The notes beneath the pieces were generated by a model that worked only from the letters and a program-made list of their open reading frames with translations, ran no database searches and was not told where the DNA came from. Source: Xiphydria camelus (taxonomy: Eukaryota; Arthropoda; Insecta; Hymenoptera; Xiphydriidae). Taken from it: 64,000 nucleotides of DNA. The position numbers were made by a program, and so were the translations under genes. How positions within the stretch are numbered: the stretch's first letter is position 1; every line of letters starts with the position of its first letter. Where the stretch lies: NCBI GenBank assembly GCA_963678675.1, contig OY783199.1, positions 20,708,909 through 20,772,908 of the forward strand, in the 5' to 3' direction. Positions 46,960-55,853 of the stretch are shown here, piece after piece.

Positions 46960-47095
46960 TAATTTAATCCCGCAAGTCGGAGCTTTATAGTTACATATGC
47001 AACGTGGCATTAATAAGTAAAATTACGTAATCGTAAAAAAAACAATGCCAAGACTAAAGTTGGTATCACGAACTATTGGACGGTTCAAGCGTGAT

Positions 47096-48814
47096 TGGCG
47101 AGAATACCATTTGCAAACTCTTCCCTTCTATTGTAATTATTTCTCTACGAGCTCATTTGTGCGAAATTGGTAGAATACTTTCTTGTAGATTACATTCTGA
47201 TGACCAAAAAAGGTCTGTAGCAAAATTGACGTGCGATTTGCAGGAAAAAAGATAATCGCGCCTGAATTATAATATGACATTTTTAAATACGCGCATTTTC
47301 AGATCACTCCGCTGACAGGTGAACGCTTTATTATTCAACCTCGCACGAGGAATTAGCATGTTCCGGAACTTTCCAAAGACGCACAACGTGTTACAGCAAA
47401 AGTGAACGTTAAACAGAAACAGAATTACAGTCGAAAGTAATTGTTTTGACTCCAGAGAAGGATTTCAGAATGGCGGACGAACGCTAAATCGCACACCGCA
47501 CAAAGAATATCGTGTTACGCGTGTTTCCAGCGTTATCACTCATTTGAAAATGTCATGATTCATGCGAACAAGAGCAGTTCGAATGGAAGGAGAGAAAAAA
47601 ACGGGTGCGATATAATTTTTGAGATCGTTAATTTCATCGCCCGAAGTTTCGGCTATCAGGCGAAATGACAAATAAAAAGCCTCGACGTACGGTGTGTCCC
47701 TCTCGCGGTGCGAACAAAGGGAAACCATGCTTTCTAGAGCATTCTAGGGTATCGATATTCGCGTAACGGGGATTCCGATTCTCATCGATTTGGGAAAACG
47801 ATCGAAAAAAACCGCCACGATCACAGCGGAGCGCAATTTCTTTTTATTTGGACACGCCCGGGGCGCGCGCACCACTCGAACAGAAGTAAATTTTAAGGCG
47901 ATAACGTCAAATCTATTGCGGGTTGTGCCATCAGCTGAGCGAACGGCGAATTTTGGTTTCTACGCGTTTGCCTCCGCGGCGATTCACGGGAAAACCTGGA
48001 AATTCGTCGTCCACGAGAAAATCGATCGTCGAATGAGCAATCGGGGGTTGAAGAGACGAACCGCGCTTATTTCGATGAAAAATCAATCGATAAACGGAAC
48101 GTCCAGCGGTTCTCGAACGGATATCGGTGATTCTCAGTTATAACGGACCCAACAAGTCGCCCTCTATGAAACCACAACGCAAAATCGCTTTACTTTCATT
48201 AGCATTAAAAGCCATACCCACGTTTCGATAAAAATTGTACGTCGCCCGTTTGCCGTAAAATTATACATTCGAAGGGATCGAATTGTCTTATTACCTGCAG
48301 TAGAAGAGACTGCGTTCGCCAATGAATTAATGCGCGCCCACGCGTTCACTCACTGTCAGCAGAACGGAACTCGATAAACTGTGGATCCGTGAACGCTTCC
48401 CACGAGTAATCCCGTAGCTGCACGTTCTCGAAATTTCCTGGACGAGCAATGGACGTCAGTCAGGCCAGTCGGGCGCGGACCAATGTGCTTCGAGAAGAAA
48501 CGCTTACCGCGCCAGGCACGCGAGTCGTTCGCCTTCGAAACTCGGACGAAATGCGCATGGAAGCGACAGTCGGTATATTAGGTATCTCAACAGCTGAGAA
48601 TCTTTTCTCTTTCAGGGTCGAGTGGTGTTATGTAAACTAGACTGTCTCGTAAGTATTTGGTATTTTCATTGCTTTCATTTACTATTCTATGAATTAAAAT
48701 CGAGTCCCGGACTCGAGAATCGGAATCACGTGTTAAAAATGGTAGATCACATTACGAAGCACGCGTCGCGCGTCGATTGAACGAAGTTGCCGCGTGACGC
48801 AGTCTACCAGAATT
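47096..48814. other. Non-coding tract, no gene recognised
   Basis: A diverged CGAGATAATCG-family copy lies at about 47105-47285 (TACTTTCTTGTAGATTACAT core, AAAAAAGATAATCGCGCCTG arm). The 117-codon frame at 47790-48143 starts at TTG and has no recognisable domain. The rest is unassigned. Confidence 0.4.
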
Positions 48815-49130
48815 CGGTTTTCTCACAAATCTTTATTACAGATTCGAAAAATTCAGACAAAATTATTTACCCGGTATTTTTTTATCTTTTATATTCAGCT
48901 TTATTTGAGCTGGAAAACGGCATTTTGAAATGAAGGTACGTCATCGAGTCGTAAGCTCTCGCATTTGTTGTTTGGCATAAGAGCGTCTTTTGCGTTTCGA
49001 TGTCGTTACAACATTGTAAAGAAAAATGCGCTTATAACTGCGAATAACATTTTTTCGGACATTTTCTTTTCCGTGTGATATGTACCTATACAGATAACAA
49101 ATTAAATTTAAAAATTGAATATTTTTTTTG
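48815..49130 (-). repeat. ~340 bp dispersed repeat (AACCGAATT family), copy 5
   Basis: Starts AATTCGGTTTTCTCAC and continues through TTTATTTGAGCTGGAAAACG, GGTACGTCATCGAG, TCTCGCATTTGTTGTTTGGC, ATGTCGTTACAACATTGTAA and TTTTTTCGGACATTTTCTTT, in the order of the other copies. Confidence 0.7.
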
Positions 49131-49157
49131 AGGAAACTGAGTTTACTTGAGAATCTA

Positions 49158-49552
49158 CAGTATGTCCCATTGGTAATAATGCAAGTATTTGAATTTCCCT
49201 GACATTTGACTTTGGTAGTGCTTGGAACGGTGCTGTAGTTAGAGTTGGCTTCAAAAGAGTGCGCTGCGTTCTTACGAGCCGTATTTCGAAACCTATATGA
49301 TTATTTCTCATCACTTCTATACATTATTTACCATTATTTACAAATTCAGTTAATTTCGAGGTTAGACGCTTCGATCTCCCGAATTGACAGTTCCCGGAAA
49401 ATCAGACGTTTTACACTTTTCGCTCTCGAAACACGGCTCGTAAGAACGCAGCGCACTCTTCTGAAGCCAACTCTAACTACAGCACCGTTCCAAGCACTAC
49501 CAGTCAAATGTCAGGGAAATTCAAATACTTGCGTTACCAATGGGACATACTG
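49158..49552. mobile_element. TA-flanked MITE with ~135 bp inverted repeats
   Basis: The 395 bp element begins CAGTATGTCCCATTGGTAA and ends with the reverse complement. The arms are nearly identical over about 135 bp (for example GGAACGGTGCTGTAGTTAGA, GTGCGCTGCGTTCTTACGAG). TA flanks both ends (49156-49157 and 49553-49554). High arm identity suggests a fairly recent insertion. No coding capacity. Confidence 0.85.
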
Positions 49553-49554
49553 TA

Positions 49555-50606
49555 TAGTGATTCACTGACTCTGAAAACACACAGACATCTTTGCCGCACT
49601 TTTACTCGAAAGTAAGTGGGTTTACGGAAAAATTTGTATGAGTAAAAAATGTTGATTTCTCTTCGAACAAACCGAAAATATACATACAATATTTTTCAAA
49701 TGATTATGTGAGGAGGACTTTAAAATTAAAATATATAATTTGAGTTTATAAAAAAACGTCATTTTTTATTTCGTTGAAATTTTTAGAAAAAGATTGGAAT
49801 AAAAAAGTCCATTTCCTAAAAAATGCGCAAGTAAATAAGTACGTTTTTGGACCACAATTCATTTTCATTTTGTAAAGCTATTGTAAAGGTATCGTGTGTG
49901 TGTGTGTGTGCGTGCGTGCGTGTGCGTGCCCCTTCGATCATGCAACCATTGATACATACACGTATGCTATGGTTCGCTTTGTATAACTCGATGACGAATT
50001 CAATCGAAGCCTTCTGAATTGCTGAAATCATATCGAAAGGCTTTACTTTCAGCTTCATTTTTGATTTGGAAGGAACAAGTATTCACGGAGTAGTACGAAG
50101 CGGTGCTATGGGTATTGCCTGTATTGCATTGCTTGTATGAGAAGTATTCGGATACTTTTATGACTCACCTTGTGCTTTTGTTAATTTTCCAATTCTATTA
50201 TCGAGGAATCAGAATCTCTAGCGACGAAAATTTAGTAATTTAATAGGTATAACAGTCAGTCGTATTCATAGAGAACGCAATTTTGTTGATCCAATATAAT
50301 AATGTTCTTTTATTGTGGAACTATTAGGAAAGAATTAGTTATAATGTACCACCGCCTAAATCGCACCACCACTGATATTTTATGAAACAGAGTGCACTAC
50401 TATATCTATTTCATAAAATATCAACGATAGTACGAAGGCTTTAATCAGAACTAAAAGTACTACTTTCATCTTCCCCTTGCACACACCATTAACCCCTAAG
50501 CTTCTTCTTGTCCAACTATAAGGGACTTCAATTTGAGAGCGTAAAGACAACTGTCATAAAATTATTTTTGATCAAGCCTCTGTAAATCTTTTGGACTGAA
50601 AAAACC
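49555..50606. other. Upstream region of MSH5, AT-rich with TG repeat
   Basis: A TG dinucleotide run with CG interruptions is at about 49892-49928. A short inverted pair around TTTCATAAAATATCA is at 50375-50430. The MSH5 promoter probably lies near 50450-50600, but no core element was identified. Confidence 0.4.
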
Positions 50607-52204
50607 ATGAATGTCACGGAGAATAATAAGGGCGCTCAGTCGAGCGATACTAGCAAAACCGATAAATGGGAAGAATTAACCAGCCTTCAGTGTCCTTCAG
50701 AGGATTCTATGTAAGTAACCGGGCCAATCGATGCACTTTCAAATACATCCAAGGACGAATCACTTATTCTCCGTCCTTACGTGTATGTTGAACATGGTAA
50801 TTTTAATAGACGAGGTGCTTTCGAGGAACTCTTATCCCAGGAAAGTTCAGCGGAACCTATAGACCCTACAGCGCCTGGCTGTTCCACGACCGAGGGGACA
50901 GGTGGACAGAAGTGCAAGAGCCGGAACAAATCCACCAGTCGCACGTCGACGGAAGAGTGCGAAGAGGTGAAGAACATTAATACACGATTTCCTCGTATTT
51001 ATGGAGGTTCCGATAATAGAATAATAGAATTAACAGAATGATTTTGACCAAATTCGGTAAATCGACAAATATAAGTATTAGGACACTTCAGTTTAATTTT
51101 TGTGATGATTCACTCGTATAAAACGTACAATATAAATAAATTAATGCCCATTTAATATACAATCTTATGAGAAGCAACATATTCATTTAATTGATTTCTG
51201 AATAGATAGATATAAGTGTTGGGACCCTTTAATGGAATTTTTATGGTGGTTTCTTAACTAAATATTTATTTTATATTTATTACACAAGGTGATGAATCGC
51301 CGCAAAAACTTAACCGGAGGGTCCTAACACTCATATCTATCGATTTATCGAATTTAATCAATATCGCTCTGTTAATTCTACTATCGATGAATAAAATAAA
51401 TTAATTAAACTGCGAAAAAGAATCCCGACGAATGGACAATTATTAATTTTATTCAATTTCTCAGAGGTGTATATAATACATTATTTTCATAGCGATATCT
51501 TCGCGTATACTAAATAATTCAGACTCTCTCTTTGCGAGTAATATCTCGATACTCTTGAGAAGACTCCCAACCGCGATGATCGACCACTGTCATCAAGAGC
51601 CAACCATTATAAAGTACTCTACTTCGACTTCTCTCAGCGACGCTATCGATCAAAAATTACTTTCCCAGATCGTGTTATCGATAATTTGGCAGAAGGGACA
51701 AGTGGGCGCGGCTTATTACGACGTTGTCACTTCGGAGCTCTTCGTTATAGACGACATGAACGACGCCAGCTACAACTTTGACATCACCAGGACGCTGTAC
51801 AAGCAGTGTCAGCCCCATAGCGTGGTCACAGTTACGGGACTATCCGGAAAGTTCCTGGATGTCATGAAAAAGCTGATAGTTCAGGAAGGCACGAGCCAGA
51901 CTGACGACCGCGACTCGTCGCGCGATTATCGCACGACCAGGACAGCTTTAAAGTTTATGACCAGCAAAGAACACGGTTATGACTCTTGCTGCTGCAGAGT
52001 CAAATGTCTGAAGCTCGAGAGCGAGCCGAAGAACGCGGGTCTTGCGGAGAGGGTCACTTTCTTGAATTCACTGCTCAATTTTAAATCGCGCGCCATGATT
52101 TACGCGCTCGGGCTACTCCTGCGCTATTTGGATAAAAATTGGAACGCTATCGCGTTGGAAAGAGTTGGTCAGCCGCGATTCGTGCAGCTGCATCACGTGA
52201 CGCT
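50607..52204 (+). CDS. MSH5: MutS homologue 5 (MSH5), 5' exons only
   Basis: Three exons are visible. Exon 1 (50607-50710) opens with ATG AAT GTC and ends at AT|GTAAGT. Exon 2 begins after TTTTAATAG at 50810 and probably ends near 50960 (GA|GTGCGA, or 50966 at GAG|GTGAAG). Exon 3 (from about 51560 to 52204) ends CT|GTAAGT. Exon 3 matches the N-terminal MutS region of MSH5: SIIWQKGQVGAAYYDVVTSE aligns with the family's W-x-x-G-x-x-G-x-A-Y-Y-D segment, and VTFLNSLLNFKSRAMIYALG with its connector region. The mismatch-binding Phe of MSH6 is absent, as in MSH4/MSH5. MSH4-MSH5 stabilises meiotic recombination intermediates and promotes crossovers (established knowledge). The lever, clamp and ATPase exons are not in the window. 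Exon 1-2 assignment and the exon 3 acceptor are less certain. Confidence 0.8.
51040..51400. repeat. Dispersed inverted-repeat element in MSH5 intron 2
   Basis: Its two halves are loosely inverted (AATCGACAAATATAAGTATT / AACACTCATATCTATCGATT) and resemble 35240-35600. It makes up most of the ~590 bp intron between exons 2 and 3. Confidence 0.45.
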
Positions 52205-52277
52205 GTAAGTGCGCTCGAAGCGATGAATTATAGCATTTTCCATTGGTCGCACTCAGTTTTTGAGGTTAACCCCTCTA

Positions 52278-52715
52278 TTGAAAAAATCCCATAGATTCCC
52301 ATAGAAAATTTCTATGGGAATCTGATGTGCTTCAGACACAGCAATTCCAGATATCTATTAGAAAAGTTTGAGAAGGGCGAATAAAAATGCATTGATTTCT
52401 ATAATGTGTATTCGAGATGATTAATAGGGATTTACCGAATATTATATATATCCGTAAAAACAAGTAAAATACCATAAAGATAATAAAGACGCCGTTCTAT
52501 TTGTAGTTACTAATAGAACCTTACAAGACTTTATTTGTTTTTACAGATACACAGAATCTAATACATTCCCATTTATCTCTCTAAGATTTTGATTAAAGGG
52601 TCTCTTGAATTGCTATGTCGAAAGTACATCAAATTCCCATGGGAATTACTTATATGGGGATTTTACAAGGTTTTTATGAGAATCTTTGAGAATCTATGGC
52701 ACTACTTTTTTTCAA
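52278..52715. mobile_element. TA-flanked MITE in MSH5 intron 3
   Basis: Inverted ends TTGAAAAAA / TTTTTTTCAA are flanked by TA (52276-52277 and 52716-52717). The arms match further in: CATAGATTC, CCCATGGGAAT-like palindromes, and GACACAGCAATTC / GAATTGCTATGTC. 438 bp, no coding capacity. Confidence 0.65.
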
Positions 52716-53159
52716 TAGGGCTGGGTATGACGTCATGAACCCAGGTAGCACAACTAGTTTCCATATTGTGGAATTGAATGGCAAGAATAATCTTGCCTAG
52801 ATCTCTCCTCTCAATGTCCGAATAAGTATCATATTTATAGTAAACTAGTTGAAGAAAGCATATACGGATGTAATAAAAGTTTCCTAAAAGTACCTACACT
52901 AGTTGTAGCGAATCACTTAAATGCATGATGTGACTTCCTTTTGAGCTTTCAAAAGGAGTGCATTATTAGGCGGTTTAATTCTACTATATAAGTAGTAACC
53001 ACGCACAAGTACACAAGAAGTATTCTAGCACTAGATAACTTTTAGGTGTCTCTCTAATGTAGGAAAAGGTATTCTTTTGCAGGCGCGCAAAAAGTATCCT
53101 AGCACTAGGTAACTTTTAGACTACTAACTGCCAACCCGCATAGTGGTGTCGATTTTTTT

Positions 53160-53252
53160 TCATACCCTACCGGGACTTGAACCTGCGGTCTTTAGGACGA
53201 GCTGCTTCGAAACTGGGAATGCTTTCGCACTCTACCAATTAAGCCACCGACT
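53160..53252 (-). repeat. tRNA-derived SINE-like sequence
   Basis: On the minus strand an A box TGGCTTAATTGG is followed about 55 bp later by a B box GGTTCAAGTCC, then CCGGTAGGGTATG and an A run. The box spacing and missing acceptor pairing exclude an ordinary tRNA; a SINE with a short poly-A tail fits. It ends about 70 bp from the retrotransposon insertion site. Confidence 0.5.
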
Positions 53253-53325
53253 CTTCAATATTGGTGTCGGTCGACTCCAGTCATATATAGAAACCGAACA
53301 TGACAGTGATTGCTCTCGAAGGTTC

Positions 53326-54285
53326 TGTCACGTCATGGACAACTAGATTTACTACTAACTATCAATTCGGGGGAAACAATAGGGATCATCGATACAATCA
53401 ACACATTTTATATCACAAAAGAATATTCTGTTGCTACTAACCTTTCTTTGACTTTCGATCTCTCTCTCTCTCTCTCTCTTTCTCTCTCGGGTTGCCGTGT
53501 GGTCCTTGCTAGGAGAGGACTGGCTCTCTCTCTCTACTCTCTCCTTGGGGCTTTCCTTTTTCGATTACTTGCAAAGGACTGGGCGACACGAATCACAACA
53601 CCGATTGGTTAACGGATTTTATTTTTAAGCAACTAATGAACTTGATACAAAGCCACAAACACTGATCTGATTACAATCAAATTCGCACTGGAAACTCAAC
53701 TAAATTTCTGCACTAAGATTCTGCTTAAATTCTGCTTAAATTCTGCGCTAAGATTCTGCACTAAAAACTTGCACTAATCTAATTGATACTGGAAGCTGTG
53801 CTAATATTCTGCACTCTCTGATTAGAGAGTCTCCTTTTATTTCATTTTCGCGGGGGTGGTTCCTATCCCTGTTCCGGTGGGGGCGACCAATGGTCAAGCT
53901 TGATTCTTCGTCCTAGGTGGGGTCCAGCTTGACGTTTTGCAAAGGGGGGGAAGAAGATGCCTTGATCTAGTTTTTGATGGCACGTGCATCGCTGAGGTCT
54001 TCGCGGAACTTCCGGCCTCTCGCATCGATGACACGTCGTTATTGCGTCCCATAGAGTGTGATGAAGTTATGATCTGTTGAAGGCTCCTTGAAGTGTTTCG
54101 CTTTCCGTTTCGTTCGTCGCTGCGTAGGAGAGTGTTTGTTCCTGTTTGGGATTTGATCTGTCCGGGCTGTTACATGATTGCTTATCCTCTATCTCTCCAT
54201 GAGAATTTATTTATCGCTCGCTCGCACGCGCATACCTCTATTACTTCTATGAATACGGCTGCGTAGGAATTTTCAAGACGTAACA
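53326..54285 (-). repeat. 3' LTR of the Gypsy element
   Basis: 960 bp with TG...CA ends on both strands (plus strand TGTCACGTCATG ... AAGACGTAACA). It contains a TC microsatellite with nine TC units before the TTT (eight in the other LTR), an AGGAGAGGACTGG block, and repeated ATTCTGC units near 53707-53770. It differs from the other LTR at CTTGGGGC versus CTTAGGGC and GCGTCCC versus GCATCCC. Confidence 0.95.
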
Positions 54286-54297
54286 CCTCCCCCCTTA
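54286..54297 (-). other. Polypurine tract
   Basis: On the minus strand TTAAGGGGGGAGG directly precedes the 3' LTR TGTTACG. This is the expected plus-strand priming site. The pure G/A run touches the LTR with no gap. Confidence 0.9.
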
Positions 54298-54873
54298 AAT
54301 CTGAACGTTAGGTGAGCCTAACGTGAAGGTTGGGATTCATATTCCTCTTTTAAAGCTTTTGAATTTAATCAGGAATGTATATGATTATTAAGCCGTGTTC
54401 ATGGATTTTTTTTCTTAAAACTGTATCTCGAATATTTAAAGAAGTTAACAAAAATTGTATATATCTATGAGTTATTAAATTTAATGATTAACGGATTACT
54501 AAATTATAGATGATTGCAAAAATAAATGATTATTATATTGAAAATAAAATTAAGTTGTGATTATAAATGTTTTGTAAAATCAATAATTAATCATTAAATC
54601 AGTAATTAAATATATAATGGATTAGCGTAATTAACAAAGAAAAGTAAGTAAAACGAGTTATTAAGGGAAATAATGTGTGGAAGGAATTTACTTGTAGAAG
54701 GGAAAAAAAATAGGAAAGAAAAATTGTAGATAGGATAAATAGGATTACAGGTCTTCTTCTTCACACGTTCAGTTCCAAACCAATTCGTCGCTGTCTGGGA
54801 ACTCCCAATCTTCCTCTTCATTCGCGCTGTCCCAGTCTTCTGGAAAGCGCTGCCAGTAGATGGGCTCCCGGAC
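54298..54873 (-). other. Internal region between third frame and polypurine tract
   Basis: AT-rich for most of its length. The frame of ORF3 stays open for about 35 codons beyond its TGA, to about 54770, with similar acidic, Trp-rich composition. No other feature recognised. Confidence 0.5.
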
Positions 54874-54876
54874 TCA

Positions 54877-55464
54877 ATCCTCGTAAGTCCTATCTGCCAG
54901 CTGCCGAGGCCAGTCCAGCCGCTGCCACTCCTCTGGAGTGTAGATGGAAATGTCCAAGCGCTCGAGGTAGGAGCGATCTGGTGGAGGTGGCTCGATGCGG
55001 TTCCTCCATTCATGTTCCTCTTCTCTCTGGGCTTGCTGGTACTCGTATTCTTCGAGAGCTTCATTGTATTCACCCCATATTACCTCCTGGAATCCCTCCA
55101 TGACGAACTCAGGTTCGTCCCAAGCTTCGTCATCCGGGTATTCCTGGGTGAAGAGTTCTCGGAGGTGGAAGACGTTCCCTTCGAAGTTCCATGTCCATTC
55201 CAGATATTGTTGTATGATATGCTGGTGTACTTCTCTGGACGTTGGTTCGTATGGTAATTCCATTTCGATTCCTTGCTGTCTGATTGATCTCTTCAGAAGC
55301 GTTTCGGTTTTGTGACTGGCTTCTTTGCGCACTTCGTGAGGTTTTATACCTGGACGGGGTTTGGAATTTGAATTCGGATTTTGGAAGTCTGCTGCTTTTG
55401 ATTTGGAATTTGGATTCTGACTTTGGAAGGATTTATTTAGGATCGGTTCGTTGATGTTTGTTAA
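54877..55464 (-). CDS. Gypsy element third frame, acidic protein, not env-like
   Basis: A 196-codon minus-strand frame lies between pol and the 3' LTR. It opens after a TAA (55465-55467), has no ATG near its start (the first usable codon in the strongly biased part is GTG at 55330-55332) and ends at TGA 54874-54876. The product is rich in Glu, Asp, Trp, Tyr and Pro, with motifs such as EPTSREVHQHIIQQYLEWTW. There is no signal peptide, membrane segment or furin-type site, so it does not resemble an env glycoprotein. The missing ATG suggests expression from a spliced message joined to an upstream start, or that it is decaying. Composition stays similar just past the TGA, so the stop may be a recent mutation. 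Function unknown. Confidence 0.5.
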
Positions 55465-55853
55465 TTACATAGCGTACGTATTACGTTCTATAATATGATA
55501 TCGTGTGTAACGCATATCCATGGTACGATATTATCCGTCACTAATTTTATTATTTTACATATAAATATAATTCGTAAGAATCCTGCACTGGCTGTATGTG
55601 TGTGTATCGAATGTTAAGAAATTAGACTATATTTTATTCCACGTATTTTCAGCTATTTTATGAATTGTATTTTCGTCTAAAAAAAAAATTATGTATTGAT
55701 ATATATTTTTCTATAATATCTCTACCGGTCATGCTTCTTACAATGTTATTAATAATTGCTGATTTTTCTGTGGGGAACATAATATGATCTTTTAAGTTTT
55801 GTAATCTATCTTTATTCTGATTTTTCTAAGTTCTTATGCAATTATAGAATATT
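55465..55853 (-). other. Spacer between pol and the third frame
   Basis: About 390 bp of AT-rich sequence after the pol stop. It could hold the splice acceptor for the third frame. No coding recognised. Confidence 0.4.

Larger units (their letters stand above)
46262..47095. repeat. Tandem ~167 bp direct repeat, second copy split by a mariner relic
   Basis: Copy 1 starts about 46262 (AGTAAAGCCGATAACTAATT). Copy 2 starts about 46429 (AGTAAAGTCGATAAC) and resumes after the mariner at 46960 (TAATTTAATCCCGCAAGTC). Shared blocks include TTATAGTTA, AATTACGTAA and CCAAGAC(C/T)AAAGT. The empty target TA is preserved at 46275-46276 in copy 1. Confidence 0.75.
52205..53325. other. MSH5 intron 3 (5' part) with repeats
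   Basis: Starts with a consensus donor at 52205. It contains a TA-flanked MITE (52278-52715), a duplicated block with TAGCACTAG(A/G)TAACTTTTAG (about 53025 and 53098) and a SINE-like tRNA-related sequence (53160-53252). No MSH5 exon was recognised. Confidence 0.5.

Noticed and set aside
47790..48143. 117-codon plus-strand frame
   Set aside because: It begins at a TTG codon, has no recognisable domain or splice context, and lies in CpG-rich sequence where chance frames are common.
54606..55073. Second minus-strand frame overlapping the retrotransposon third frame
   Set aside because: It opens at GTG and is Ser/Lys/Thr-rich with a hydrophobic end produced by AT-rich sequence; the other frame has the stronger protein-like bias.
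54877..55464. Reading the third frame as a retroviral envelope gene
   Set aside because: No signal peptide, cleavage site or transmembrane segment is present; position alone is not enough.
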